Below, in pieces: positions 6,973-15,634 of a stretch of DNA of 23,653 nucleotides (its first letter is position 1; every line of letters starts with the position of its first letter). The translations under genes and the position numbers were made by a program. This stretch comes from a virus. The stretch lies in the IMG/VR virus record IMGVR_UViG_3300009027_000037, positions 1-23,653 of that record, one strand, 5' to 3'. The notes beneath the pieces are model-generated. The model was not told where the DNA came from. It saw only the letters and a program-made list of their open reading frames with translations, and ran no database searches.

Positions 6973-9900
6973 TCAAACCACCCGCACCTTCAGGTTATTA
7001 GCAGCCAGTGCAGTTATCCTCACCTTAGTAGCCGCAGGAGCATCAAAGTCGTAATCAGTGCCTAAGATAGCTCCTTTGTTCAGGACGTTGGCATCGTAGT
7101 TAATAGATACACCGTCACTGGAAGGAACCGTAGTGCCGCTAGATAGGTTGAAGATAATGCCTAAATCTAGGTCATTAGCTAGTGTGAAGTGGTTTGCGTC
7201 AGATACAGCGTCAAGCTGCGTCTTGTTCATTTGGTTTGGATAGACCACTGTTCCTACTGTATATTCATTAACATCATCACCGTCTATTCCGACAAGAAAC
7301 ATTTTACTGCCGTCATTATTAAATGTTACTCCTTCAACGCTTGTTTCTTGAGACGATACAGAAAAATTTTGCGTATAAGATGCTGTAGATACATCAAAAC
7401 CCGTAGTTAATGTATACTCGTTTACATCGTCTCCTCCTCCGCCACAGATAAACATTTTAGTCCCATCTGCATTAAACGCGATTCCAGATGGTGCTGTTTC
7501 TTGTGATGCGACTGAAAAGTTTTGTGAATAAGAAGCTGTTGAAACGTCAAAACCTGTAGTCAATGTATATTCATTAACGTCATCTCCAACATTTCCCACA
7601 ATAAACATTTTAGTTCCATCATTATTAAATGTTATTCCTTGAGGAGCTGTTTCCTGCGATGCGACTGAGAAATTTTGTGAGTAACTTGCAGTTGAAACAT
7701 CAAAGCCAGTAGAAAGTGTGTATTCATTTACATCATCACCGTCTATTCCGACAACAAACATCTTTGTTCCGTCATTATTAAATGCTAAACCTCGTGCATC
7801 TGTCTCTTGGCTATAAACACTAAAAAATTGGGAAAAACTTGCTGTAGAAACATCAAAGCCAGTTGTTAATGTATACTCCTGTACCTTTCCCCCAAATGTG
7901 CCAATTACGAACATTTTTGTGCCGTCAGTATTAAATCGGACATCTCTTGGGTCTGTCTCTTGCGAGCTAACGTCAAAACTATCCACAAATGAAGCAGTAG
8001 AAATATCGTATGCGTTGTTTACTCCTGATGCTTCCATAGCCTCCTGCAAAGCATTCAACTCTGTGTTGGTAGTCGCGTTAGTCCAAGTAGTAGACGCATA
8101 AGTACCGTTAGAGTTGTACTGCCAAGTGCCTGAGTTGTTACGAACAATAGAACGTATGCCGTCAGTGTTATGGGCAATCTTCCAAGTAGACCTATCGTCT
8201 GTTGATATACAGTAGAAGATACTTCCATCACCAGCAGCTTCATCTGCGGTCATAGAGTTAATGTCAGTCCAGTAGGTAGAGTCTGTAGAGGTTGTGGTGT
8301 GGACTGCGTGGTAGCCAGTCGGAATAGCTGTTGAGCCTAATGTGTATTCATTTACCTCTATTCCATTAGTGCCAACAATAAACATTTTGGTGCCGTCAGA
8401 GTTAAAGGCTATTCCTGTTGGCTCTGTTTCTTGTGCTGAGACCGAAAAATTCTGAGAGTATGAAGCTGTGGAAACATCAAAGCCGGTTGAAAGTGTATAT
8501 TCATTAACATCATCTCCTGACGTTCCTGTAATAAACATCTTAGTGCCGTCAGTATTGAAGGCCATTCCTTCCGGAACTGATTCTTGTGATGAAACTGAAA
8601 AGTTTTGAGAATAACTAGCAGTAGAAACATCAAACCCGCTGGATAATGTATATTCATTAACATCCGCACCATTGCTACCGAGCATAAACATTTTGGTGCC
8701 GTCAGAGTTAAAGGCTATGCTTCTTGGATTGGTATCTTGCGAACTAACAGAAAAGTTTTGACTATAGCTTGCTGTTGAAACGTCAAAGCCAGTAGTTAAA
8801 TTATATTCGTTTACGTCATCGCCTCCGCTACCAACGACAAACATCTTGGTGCCATCGGTATTAAAAACCACTCCGTGTGGGTTTGTTTCTTGTGATGACA
8901 CTGAAAAGTTTTGGGAATAGCTAGCAGTGGAAACATCAAAACCAGTAGTTAAATTATACTCATTTACATCGTCTCCCGACTGCCCAGTAATAAACATCTT
9001 TGTTCCATCGGTGTTAAAGGTTACTCCTAGCGGGGATGCCTCTTGCGCTGAAACTGAAAAGTTTTGGGAAAACGATGCCGTAGATACATCAAACTGACCC
9101 GTTGTTATGCCACTCAACTCCAAGTCACCATCAGTCGTGTTAAACACAACGCCATACATCTCCCAAGAGCCTGAAGCTACTTGAGCGTATGAAGTGGGTG
9201 CAGTAGTTTGAGATACAGCGCCAGCGGTAGATGTTAGAACAAACGCACCACTGTTAGCTTCAATGGTCTTGCCTACGTCAGCAGATGCAAATGAGCCTGT
9301 GCCTAGAGAAAAGCTGCCATAAGGCAATGAATACTGAAAGACAGTATTGTTTGCTCCACCAGCAATATAAAGATTTCCATCAGAAGTAATGTACATTCCA
9401 TTTGGCTGACTATCTTGAGAAGCCAAACTAAATGACTTGGAATCATAGCTTGCTGTGCTTATGTCATATGCCGTAGACAAGCTGTATTGATACAGAGAGT
9501 CATTAGTGTTATCAGCTATAATCATTACAGAGCCATTTGCTAAAAATGCTAGATTTTTTGGCGAAGTTGCTTCAGACGGGTCATAAAAAGTTTCATAAGA
9601 CGCTGTGCTTACATCATACGCAGTAGATAATGTATATTGATAAAAAGTATTATTAGTAAAACCTACGATGTACATTTTTGTTCCATCATCATTCATGTGA
9701 ACAAAAGTCGGTTGTGTTTCTTGGCTATTTACATTAAAACTTTTTGACTCATAAGATGCTGTAGATATATCCCAAGCAGTTGATAAGGCATATTGAAAAA
9801 CAGTATCGTTCCCATATCCAAGAACATACATTTTTGTTCCATCAGGCTTAAAAAACAAACCGCTTGGAACGGTGTTTCCTTCTGGCGTTACGCTAAAACT

Positions 9901-10506
9901 TACAGAATCATACGTTGCTGTAGAAACGTCATAAGCAGTAGATAGTGTGTACTGCAAAACCGCATCATTTTGATAGCCTACAAGATACATTTTTGTGCCA
10001 TCATCTTTTAAGTAAATACCTTGCAAACCATTCTCTGTTGATGCTACAGAAACACTTTTATTTGAATAGCTTGTATTTGATGTGTCTGGAACAAAATCCA
10101 AAGTAGTCGCAGGAGCAGAGTCTAAACGGGTGTAGTTCTCTGACGTTGAATTAACATCCCACGCATTATTGCTTACACCTGACTGAGCCACTTCTTTAGT
10201 CACAGATACTACGGGCGTAGCAATACTGCTAGACAAAGTAATAGTAGCCACTTCATCCTGTGCGAATGTCTTGGTAAGAGTGCCTGAAGTTACTGAGATG
10301 TTGTCTAGTTGCGTTTGTAAATTAGACGTAACACCATCCACATAATTTAATTCTGCTGTGGTTGCTATAACACCATCAAGGATGTTAAGTTCAGCAGTAG
10401 TTGCGGTAACCCCATCAAGAATATTTAATTCTGTTCCTGTAGCAGTAACACCGTCTAGAGCATTAATTGTAGCTGCGCTATCTGCTATATCTCTTGCTTT
10501 ACTCAT
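6973..10506 (-). CDS. Tail fibre/receptor-binding protein with 15 propeller-like repeats (1177 aa)
   Basis: Start ATG 10506 is preceded by GGGAGC at 6 bases. Residues 14-60 are four 13-residue repeats of the ELNILDGV type, a motif common in marine phage fibres. Residues about 143-398, 472-724 and 833-1086 are three arrays of five repeats each. The repeat consensus (about 51 residues) is FDVSTASYSQNFSVSSQET, a short variable part, FNTDGTKMFIVG and GDDVNEYTLTTG. Such repeats resemble beta-propeller blades (DGTKMF / NEYTLS). Two unrelated linkers separate the arrays (399-471, 725-832), and a small C-terminal domain follows (1087-1177). No signal peptide, membrane segment or enzyme motif is visible. 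A host-surface or glycan-binding fibre is the likely role. The downstream 70-aa ORF lies in frame after the TGA stop. Confidence 0.85.
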   Translation of the reverse strand: MSKARDIADSAATINALDGVTATGTELNILDGVTATTAELNILDGVIATTAELNYVDGVTSNLQTQLDNISVTSGTLTKTFAQDEVATITLSSSIATPVVSVTKEVAQSGVSNNAWDVNSTSENYTRLDSAPATTLDFVPDTSNTSYSNKSVSVASTENGLQGIYLKDDGTKMYLVGYQNDAVLQYTLSTAYDVSTATYDSVSFSVTPEGNTVPSGLFFKPDGTKMYVLGYGNDTVFQYALSTAWDISTASYESKSFNVNSQETQPTFVHMNDDGTKMYIVGFTNNTFYQYTLSTAYDVSTASYETFYDPSEATSPKNLAFLANGSVMIIADNTNDSLYQYSLSTAYDISTASYDSKSFSLASQDSQPNGMYITSDGNLYIAGGANNTVFQYSLPYGSFSLGTGSFASADVGKTIEANSGAFVLTSTAGAVSQTTAPTSYAQVASGSWEMYGVVFNTTDGDLELSGITTGQFDVSTASFSQNFSVSAQEASPLGVTFNTDGTKMFITGQSGDDVNEYNLTTGFDVSTASYSQNFSVSSQETNPHGVVFNTDGTKMFVVGSGGDDVNEYNLTTGFDVSTASYSQNFSVSSQDTNPRSIAFNSDGTKMFMLGSNGADVNEYTLSSGFDVSTASYSQNFSVSSQESVPEGMAFNTDGTKMFITGTSGDDVNEYTLSTGFDVSTASYSQNFSVSAQETEPTGIAFNSDGTKMFIVGTNGIEVNEYTLGSTAIPTGYHAVHTTTSTDSTYWTDINSMTADEAAGDGSIFYCISTDDRSTWKIAHNTDGIRSIVRNNSGTWQYNSNGTYASTTWTNATTNTELNALQEAMEASGVNNAYDISTASFVDSFDVSSQETDPRDVRFNTDGTKMFVIGTFGGKVQEYTLTTGFDVSTASFSQFFSVYSQETDARGLAFNNDGTKMFVVGIDGDDVNEYTLSTGFDVSTASYSQNFSVASQETAPQGITFNNDGTKMFIVGNVGDDVNEYTLTTGFDVSTASYSQNFSVASQETAPSGIAFNADGTKMFICGGGGDDVNEYTLTTGFDVSTASYTQNFSVSSQETSVEGVTFNNDGSKMFLVGIDGDDVNEYTVGTVVYPNQMNKTQLDAVSDANHFTLANDLDLGIIFNLSSGTTVPSSDGVSINYDANVLNKGAILGTDYDFDAPAATKVRITALAANNLKVRVV
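7249..8013 (-). repeat. Third array of five 51-residue (153-bp) propeller-like repeats
   Basis: Encodes fibre residues 832-1086. The motif (F/Y)D(V/I)STAS recurs at residues 833, 884, 935, 986 and 1037, exactly 51 apart, each followed by a DGTKMF (or DGSKMF) strand and an EYT strand. DNA copies are clearly related but not identical. Confidence 0.85.
8335..9093 (-). repeat. Second array of five 51-residue (153-bp) propeller-like repeats
   Basis: Encodes fibre residues 472-724. FDVSTAS recurs at residues 472, 523, 574, 625 and 676, exactly 51 apart. All five copies carry DGTKMF and VNEY motifs. Confidence 0.85.
9313..10080 (-). repeat. First, diverged array of five propeller-like repeats
   Basis: Encodes fibre residues about 143-398. 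The repeats are less regular (motif YDVSTA/WDISTA/YDISTA at 192, 245, 297 and 347; spacing 50-53). They carry DDGTKMY and QYTLSTA instead of DGTKMF and NEYTLTTG, so this array diverged from the other two or has a separate origin. Confidence 0.75.
10327..10467 (-). repeat. Four 39-bp ELNILDGV repeats at the fibre N-terminus
   Basis: Residues 14-60 of the 1177-aa fibre contain four 13-residue units (core LNILDGVTATTAE). The same unit occurs several times in the 1077-aa fibre (about 12717-13049), with visible DNA similarity. Confidence 0.85.
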
Positions 10507-10508
10507 AG

Positions 10509-10793
10509 TTAAGCTCCCGGCTCTTCAGGCCATGTTACTGTGTGGGGGAAGCCTTCTTGTGTTGGAACATCCCGTAGTGCTTGTCGGTAGGTTGCCCATT
10601 CAGTTGACAGCGTTAAGTCGCTGGAGGCTCTCCAATCTGTAGCAGCTAGTTTTTCATCTCGCTCTTCTCTGGCTTCAGCAGCCGCTCTGTCATCTGCACC
10701 AGCAGCCCATTCTGCTTCCTGTGTATCCCATTCAGCCTCTTCTGCAGGAGTAAACTGAACATTACCATTTGGTGTTGCTTTATAACGTGTCAT
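10509..10793 (-). CDS. Tail fibre assembly chaperone-like protein (Phage_tail_APC type)
   Basis: The 94-residue product starts at ATG 10793 with AGGA upstream. The N-terminus (MTRYKATPNGNVQFTPAEEAEWD) is followed by an acidic, Ala-rich helical middle (about 20-48) and the signature DEKLAATDWRASSDL ... WATYRQALRDVP ... GFPHTVTWPEEP. This RDxxLxxTDW ... YRQALRDxP ... WPxxP pattern is typical of the phage tail assembly chaperone (Phage_tail_APC) family found next to fibre genes. Location between the two long fibre genes fits a role in folding or trimerising one or both fibres. In such families the domain may also be attached to the tip of a fibre. Confidence 0.85.
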   Translation of the reverse strand: MTRYKATPNGNVQFTPAEEAEWDTQEAEWAAGADDRAAAEAREERDEKLAATDWRASSDLTLSTEWATYRQALRDVPTQEGFPHTVTWPEEPGA

Positions 10794-10802
10794 TGTTTAT
10801 TC

Positions 10803-13800
10803 CTATGAATTATTTATACCAAACAACCTAACTGTTCCACCGTCTATGCTGTTGTCGTGATAAATCCTAATGGCATCTACATCAGCGGCAGTTTCTCTTT
10901 GCCCACCACCAAAATGCCTCTGAAATTGAGAGGTTGGAAAACTAAGACCAGCTAAATCCCAAAAAAGATAAAAATTTGCAGCGTCAGATGGTTTTACTAA
11001 ATATATAAATCCACTTAAACTTTCTCCAGATGTTGCACCCTGACCAAAATTACTAACTCTTATTTCACTATCGCTTGCGCTGTTCAAGCCTGAAAATGAA
11101 GCGCTAGAATCTCTAATAGAACCTGCGGCATAAGAATAGCCACTTGAGTCAAAGCTACTCCCGCCATCTGTAGATGTTCTAATCTTAAAAGGGCTTCCAC
11201 TTCCTGTATTAACAGGTGCCACTTTTACAAGCTGTAACACATAAAAATCGTATGTGCTTCCAATTCCAGATGTAATATCTATTGATGCAACCGTGGAAGA
11301 AACCGTAGTTGAGTTAATGAAGTTCCAAGCCCCACCACCAGCATCCGCAAGAGATAAAGTACCACTGCCGTTGGTAGTTAATACTTGGTCAGCAGTTCCG
11401 TCTGATGTTGGTAGAGTAAAAGTGCCGACAAAACTGGTTAGGTTTGAATCATAGGCTTGAACGTCTGTGCCTATTGCTACGCCAAGATTAGTTCTTGCTG
11501 TACCAGCGTTAGCCAAATCAGATAGATTGTTTGCTGTAGCTGCACCACCTAGATTAGTAAGCGCAGTAGATGCGCTAGCAAGGTCAGACAGGTTGTTAGC
11601 AGTTGCAGCGTAGTCACCAGTTGCTGCTGTTGCGATTGTTCCAAGCCCCAGTGATGTTCTAGCTGTAGCACCTGATTCAGCTACAAAGTTAGCACCATCA
11701 CCAACAATAAAGTTTCCGTCAGTTGGTGTTAGTCCGGCTACATCTGCTAGTTGAGCATCATAGGCTTGTACATCAGTACCTATAGCCAATCCTAAGTTAG
11801 TTCGGGCTGTAGCTGCATCATTAACATCTGAAAGATTATTAGCTGGAGTTAATACATTTGCAACAGAGAAAGTTTCAAAAGCTATAATCTCTACAAGATC
11901 ACCAGACGTTGCACCAGATGAAAGAACTATTGAAGTCCCGTTAGTAGCTGTAAAGTCTGTGCCATTAATTAACTTTACGCCATTCAAATAAACATCTACA
12001 TAACCTACTGTGTATGTAGCAGAGAATGTAGTTTGTGCTGCGGTAGCTGTAGCATTAGTACGTGTATAAACATACTGTGCGCCTATAGAACCCCAAGCAG
12101 CCCCATCGTAGCCTTCAAAGACTGTATCCGTTGTATTGTAACGAATCATGCCCTGAACAGGCGTAGGACGCTGTGCGGTAGTACCAACAGGAACCTTAAT
12201 TGCTTCAGTGCCACTTATAGTTACAGTGCCAGTAAAAGTAGGATCGTCAGTTAGATTATCCCAAGACGGGTTAGTACCATCAGTTGTAAGATAGTAACCG
12301 CTGTTACCTGTCTGGCTTGGAAGAGCATCCACATCACCAAAAGTAATGTTACCTGCTGCGTCTGTAAGAAGTGCCTGACCACTAGTACCATCAGTAGTAG
12401 GAAGCGTAAACGTAGTTACAAAAGACTGTAAGTTACTGTCGTAAGCTAGTACATCAGAGCCTATAGCAACTCCAAGATTTGTTCGGGCTGCTGATGCGCT
12501 AGACGCTCCAGTACCACCATTAGCAACTTCAAGATCAGTACCAGACCAATCATCATTAGAAATTGTACTAGCTGTTGCAAGGCTTCCTAAGCCCAGCGAG
12601 GTTCGTGCCGTAGCTCCAGACTCAACAATCCATGTACTGCCATTACCGACAATAAAATTACCGTCAGCATTTGACAAAGCGGCAATGGCTGCTAAGTCTG
12701 CGTCAGAATCTTGTAAAGAATCTAGCTGAGTTTGAATAGAAGAAGTAACACCACTTAGATAATTTATTTCTGTTGTAGTTGCAGTTACACCGTCTAAAAG
12801 ATTTAGCTCTGCGGCAGTTGCTGTGATTGCAGTTCCGCTTAATTGAAGTGTAGTTGCGTTGACTTCTCCGGCTGCTCCATATACAACAGCCTTATTGTTT
12901 ACAATTGTTCCTGCGCTTGAGCCGTCTACAAGATTAAGTTCGGAGGCTGTCGCTGTAACACCATCTAAAATATTTAGTTCTGTAGCAGTCGCCGTAACTC
13001 CGTCAAGGATGTTAAGTTCTGCGGCGGTAGAAGTTATTGCAGTACCGCCAATAGACAGTGTAGAAAAGTTACCAGTAGAAGCAGTCGTAGATCCAATGGC
13101 TGTATTGTCAATTGTACCTGCATTAATGTCTGCTGTGTCGGCAACAAGGCTATCAATGTTTGCTGTGCCGTCTATGTACAGGTCTTGCCATTCAGAACCT
13201 ACAGCACCTAAGTCATAAGTACCATCAACACTTGGCAAAAGATCAGAAGCTACATCAGCACTAAAAGCTACAGTATCAGTTGCGGCATCACCAAACGTAA
13301 GATTACCTGCAATGGTAGCGTTGCCAGTAACTGTTAAGTCACCGCCTATAGATACATTACCAGTTGTAGTAACAGCATCTATATAGGCATTTGCCCAATA
13401 AGTAGAGCTATCCCCAAGATCGTAAGTACTGTCAGCATTGGGTAGAATATTTGATGCAATGTCGGCGGTAAACGTGACTGTATCTGTTGCGGCGTTTCCA
13501 AGAATGGTATTTCCTTCAACAGATAAAGTGCCGCTAAGTGTAGTAGCACCAGAAGCGGCAAGAGTTGTAAACGCTCCGGTACTAGCACTAGTAGCACCAA
13601 TTGTAGTCCCATCAATAGTTCCAGCATTTATATCTACCGTATCAGCTATTAAGCTATCAATGTTAGCTGTGCCATCAAGGTATAGGTCTTTAAACTCTAA
13701 TGAGCTAGTACCAAGATCTATACCATTATCTGTAACAGGAACAATTGCTCCATCCTGAATACGTATTTGCTCAGTAGCAACCCCACCAACTTCTACATAC

Positions 13801-14036
13801 ACTCCCCAACGATTGTTAGTGCTATCAACAACTATTTTGTTAAGAAAGTCTTGATCACCAATCGTGGCAATATTACCACCTTGACCTGCTGAACCATCAT
13901 GCTGATGCCCCGTAGTACCTGTGCTAGCATAACTAAAAGCATTTACAAGCTGGTTGTATTCATCGTTAAATAACGCAGCGGTTATCGTATCGCCGTCTGC
14001 AAATGTGCTTTGTCGTGTGTAGCTTGTTCCAGCCAT
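10803..14036 (-). CDS. Long repetitive tail fibre protein (1077 aa)
   Basis: Start ATG 14036, 2 nt after the hub gene stop. Residues 1-58 (YTRQSTFADGDTITAALFNDEYNQL ... GHQHDG) form an N-terminal module that I know from marine phage fibres and that probably attaches to the tail. The shaft contains repeated units: YLDGTANIDSLIADT-type repeats (about 119-160 and 287-328), ELNILDGV repeats (about 330-432), and ARTNLG(V/L)AIGTDVQAYD-type repeats (about 470-545 and 735-895). Two segments, about 450-489 and 766-804, are near copies. A distinct non-repetitive C-terminal domain (about 902-1077) likely binds the receptor. There is no signal peptide or enzyme motif. It is read upstream of the assembly chaperone and the second fibre. 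Confidence 0.85.
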   Translation of the reverse strand: MAGTSYTRQSTFADGDTITAALFNDEYNQLVNAFSYASTGTTGHQHDGSAGQGGNIATIGDQDFLNKIVVDSTNNRWGVYVEVGGVATEQIRIQDGAIVPVTDNGIDLGTSSLEFKDLYLDGTANIDSLIADTVDINAGTIDGTTIGATSASTGAFTTLAASGATTLSGTLSVEGNTILGNAATDTVTFTADIASNILPNADSTYDLGDSSTYWANAYIDAVTTTGNVSIGGDLTVTGNATIAGNLTFGDAATDTVAFSADVASDLLPSVDGTYDLGAVGSEWQDLYIDGTANIDSLVADTADINAGTIDNTAIGSTTASTGNFSTLSIGGTAITSTAAELNILDGVTATATELNILDGVTATASELNLVDGSSAGTIVNNKAVVYGAAGEVNATTLQLSGTAITATAAELNLLDGVTATTTEINYLSGVTSSIQTQLDSLQDSDADLAAIAALSNADGNFIVGNGSTWIVESGATARTSLGLGSLATASTISNDDWSGTDLEVANGGTGASSASAARTNLGVAIGSDVLAYDSNLQSFVTTFTLPTTDGTSGQALLTDAAGNITFGDVDALPSQTGNSGYYLTTDGTNPSWDNLTDDPTFTGTVTISGTEAIKVPVGTTAQRPTPVQGMIRYNTTDTVFEGYDGAAWGSIGAQYVYTRTNATATAAQTTFSATYTVGYVDVYLNGVKLINGTDFTATNGTSIVLSSGATSGDLVEIIAFETFSVANVLTPANNLSDVNDAATARTNLGLAIGTDVQAYDAQLADVAGLTPTDGNFIVGDGANFVAESGATARTSLGLGTIATAATGDYAATANNLSDLASASTALTNLGGAATANNLSDLANAGTARTNLGVAIGTDVQAYDSNLTSFVGTFTLPTSDGTADQVLTTNGSGTLSLADAGGGAWNFINSTTVSSTVASIDITSGIGSTYDFYVLQLVKVAPVNTGSGSPFKIRTSTDGGSSFDSSGYSYAAGSIRDSSASFSGLNSASDSEIRVSNFGQGATSGESLSGFIYLVKPSDAANFYLFWDLAGLSFPTSQFQRHFGGGQRETAADVDAIRIYHDNSIDGGTVRLFGINNS
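12717..13049 (-). repeat. ELNILDGV repeat cluster within the 1077-aa fibre
   Basis: Residues about 330-440 carry the units AAELNILDGV, ATELNILDGV, ASELNLVDG, AAELNLLDGV and TTEINYLSGV, with GGTAITSTAAE and SGTAITATAAE preceding the two groups. The units match those at 10327-10467 in the other fibre. Confidence 0.8.
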
Positions 14037-14038
14037 TC

Positions 14039-15634
14039 TTATCTCCTACCAGAAGGCGTATAGTCTACATATAAACCATTTATAGAATAAGAAGGTTTAT
14101 TGTCTTCTGAAAAAATTTTAAAACTACAAGTATGTCCACTACCCTGAATTGCTACTCTAGTCAGAGGATCTAAACTTCCTCCAAATACTCCCGTACCAAA
14201 AAGAGAAGATCCAAACAACGCCGGAGTTCTAACATTTGTTAAAACATAATCATTAGGTTGTGGAATAGTGGTATCTTCGTAGTTATATCTTACTCTAACA
14301 GAAGGCGTTACTTCTCCTTCCGGGCCTAAAGATATTTTTGCATATCTTAATGTTTTTAAAGTTCCAACATCTCCAAAGTCTAAGTTAGGAGTTTTATAAG
14401 AGGCTGCTATAGCCTGTGTACTTCCATCTTCGTAGAAGTTATTACCTACATCATGAGAGTATATATAACCTAAATTATCTCCATGATATACTTTTTCATC
14501 TCCTGAAGCGTCAAAGCCTGAGTTTATTGCAGGAGCTTGAATACCTTTAATTTCAGACCACTGAAAACCTTGAGGCGTTAGTGTACCTATCACACCTCTA
14601 GACGCATCTATGTCTGACGAACTTCCTGTATAAAATAATCTGTATTGAGACTTGTTTCTAAGTACAACGCTGCTAATAGTATAATTAGATATATTAGAAG
14701 CTAATGCCGATATAATAGATTGTATCTGACGAGAAGTAGATCCTAACTCTACGTCACCAATACGTTCTGTTGCTGCTACAAGTCTAATGCCATCAGGGGC
14801 TAAAAATACTACGTCACCTGCAATTTCTTGAATGCTGTAGCCGCTAAGACATCCTACGTTATTTGTTATTTGAACAACCGCAGTATTAGCCGAATCATTA
14901 ATATTATCTAAACGATGAATAGTGTTTTGACAGAAAATATAAAGCGAGCCACGAAAGCTTTTAATTCCTGTTATTTTATCTGAAATAGTTACTGAGCCTG
15001 AGCCAGTACCCGAAAAATCTTTATCATCATTTGTTTTTGAATAATATAATGTGCTAGGTGCATTTGTTGTATCTACAACACACAAATGCTTATCGTGATT
15101 TTCAATGTATTTACCAGCAGCAGGAGATGATGTTTCTCTGTATACAAATTTTCTTGTTGCACCTACACCATCAATATGAAAATGAGCAACTTTGTCGGCC
15201 CCTGTTGCAATTGATAAAGATCCATAAGTGGCATTAGGCGCACTTAAAGATGATTGCATTAAAGCAAACTGAGCTTGACCTTGGTTAGGTCGGTCTAGTT
15301 CTGTTTGACTGCTTAAATTAACCTCAAGAACTCCAGAGTGTCCAGTGTCCCTATTAATCTGAAGCCAAGTTGTTCCATCTTCAGTGTAGTATACTGATGT
15401 ATCAACACAAGCAACAACACCAAGGCCATAAGGTACTACACCTAAAATTCTACTAGCACCTTCAGGTCTAGTTGTACCATAAGGAGTGTACCCACTTACG
15501 CGCCTGTAGCCACCATCAGGGTCTACCTCAAAATTCAATAGCTCTTTAGCCGACCCCGGCTGCTTGAGCATATCAAATTCATTGAGGTTAGTATTTAAAC
15601 CTCCTGTGCAAGATAAACCAAATGCTAACGACAT
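14039..15634 (-). CDS. Tail hub/DNA-stabilisation-like structural protein (531 aa)
   Basis: ATG 15634 overlaps the adaptor stop as TAATG. The N-terminus (GGLNTNLNEFDMLKQPGSAKELLNFEVDPDGGYRRVSGYTPYG) has the 'NFE-x-DPDGGYRR-x-GY' pattern typical of podovirus tail hub proteins; P22 gp10 has a comparable N-terminal region in my memory. The body is beta-rich with many SxYYTEDG- or HRLDN-like strands, consistent with a propeller. The C-terminus has the LKTLRYAKISLGPEG ... VRVRYNYEDT ... LFGSSLFGTGVFG pattern. It probably closes the portal-adaptor channel and carries the fibres. No membrane or enzyme motifs are visible. The exact family is uncertain; the structural assignment is strong from synteny. 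Confidence 0.8.
   Translation of the reverse strand: MSLAFGLSCTGGLNTNLNEFDMLKQPGSAKELLNFEVDPDGGYRRVSGYTPYGTTRPEGASRILGVVPYGLGVVACVDTSVYYTEDGTTWLQINRDTGHSGVLEVNLSSQTELDRPNQGQAQFALMQSSLSAPNATYGSLSIATGADKVAHFHIDGVGATRKFVYRETSSPAAGKYIENHDKHLCVVDTTNAPSTLYYSKTNDDKDFSGTGSGSVTISDKITGIKSFRGSLYIFCQNTIHRLDNINDSANTAVVQITNNVGCLSGYSIQEIAGDVVFLAPDGIRLVAATERIGDVELGSTSRQIQSIISALASNISNYTISSVVLRNKSQYRLFYTGSSSDIDASRGVIGTLTPQGFQWSEIKGIQAPAINSGFDASGDEKVYHGDNLGYIYSHDVGNNFYEDGSTQAIAASYKTPNLDFGDVGTLKTLRYAKISLGPEGEVTPSVRVRYNYEDTTIPQPNDYVLTNVRTPALFGSSLFGTGVFGGSLDPLTRVAIQGSGHTCSFKIFSEDNKPSYSINGLYVDYTPSGRR

Noticed and set aside
8055-8672. Two out-of-frame minus-strand frames inside the fibre (8055-8243, 8409-8672)
   Set aside because: The second is just the alternate-frame reading of the 51-residue repeats, with the same period; neither has start-site support.
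7249-9093. Regular 153-bp repeats suggesting a CRISPR-like or satellite array
   Set aside because: The repeats are in one long open frame, differ mainly at third codon positions and encode constant DGTKMF/NEY motifs, so they are protein repeats.
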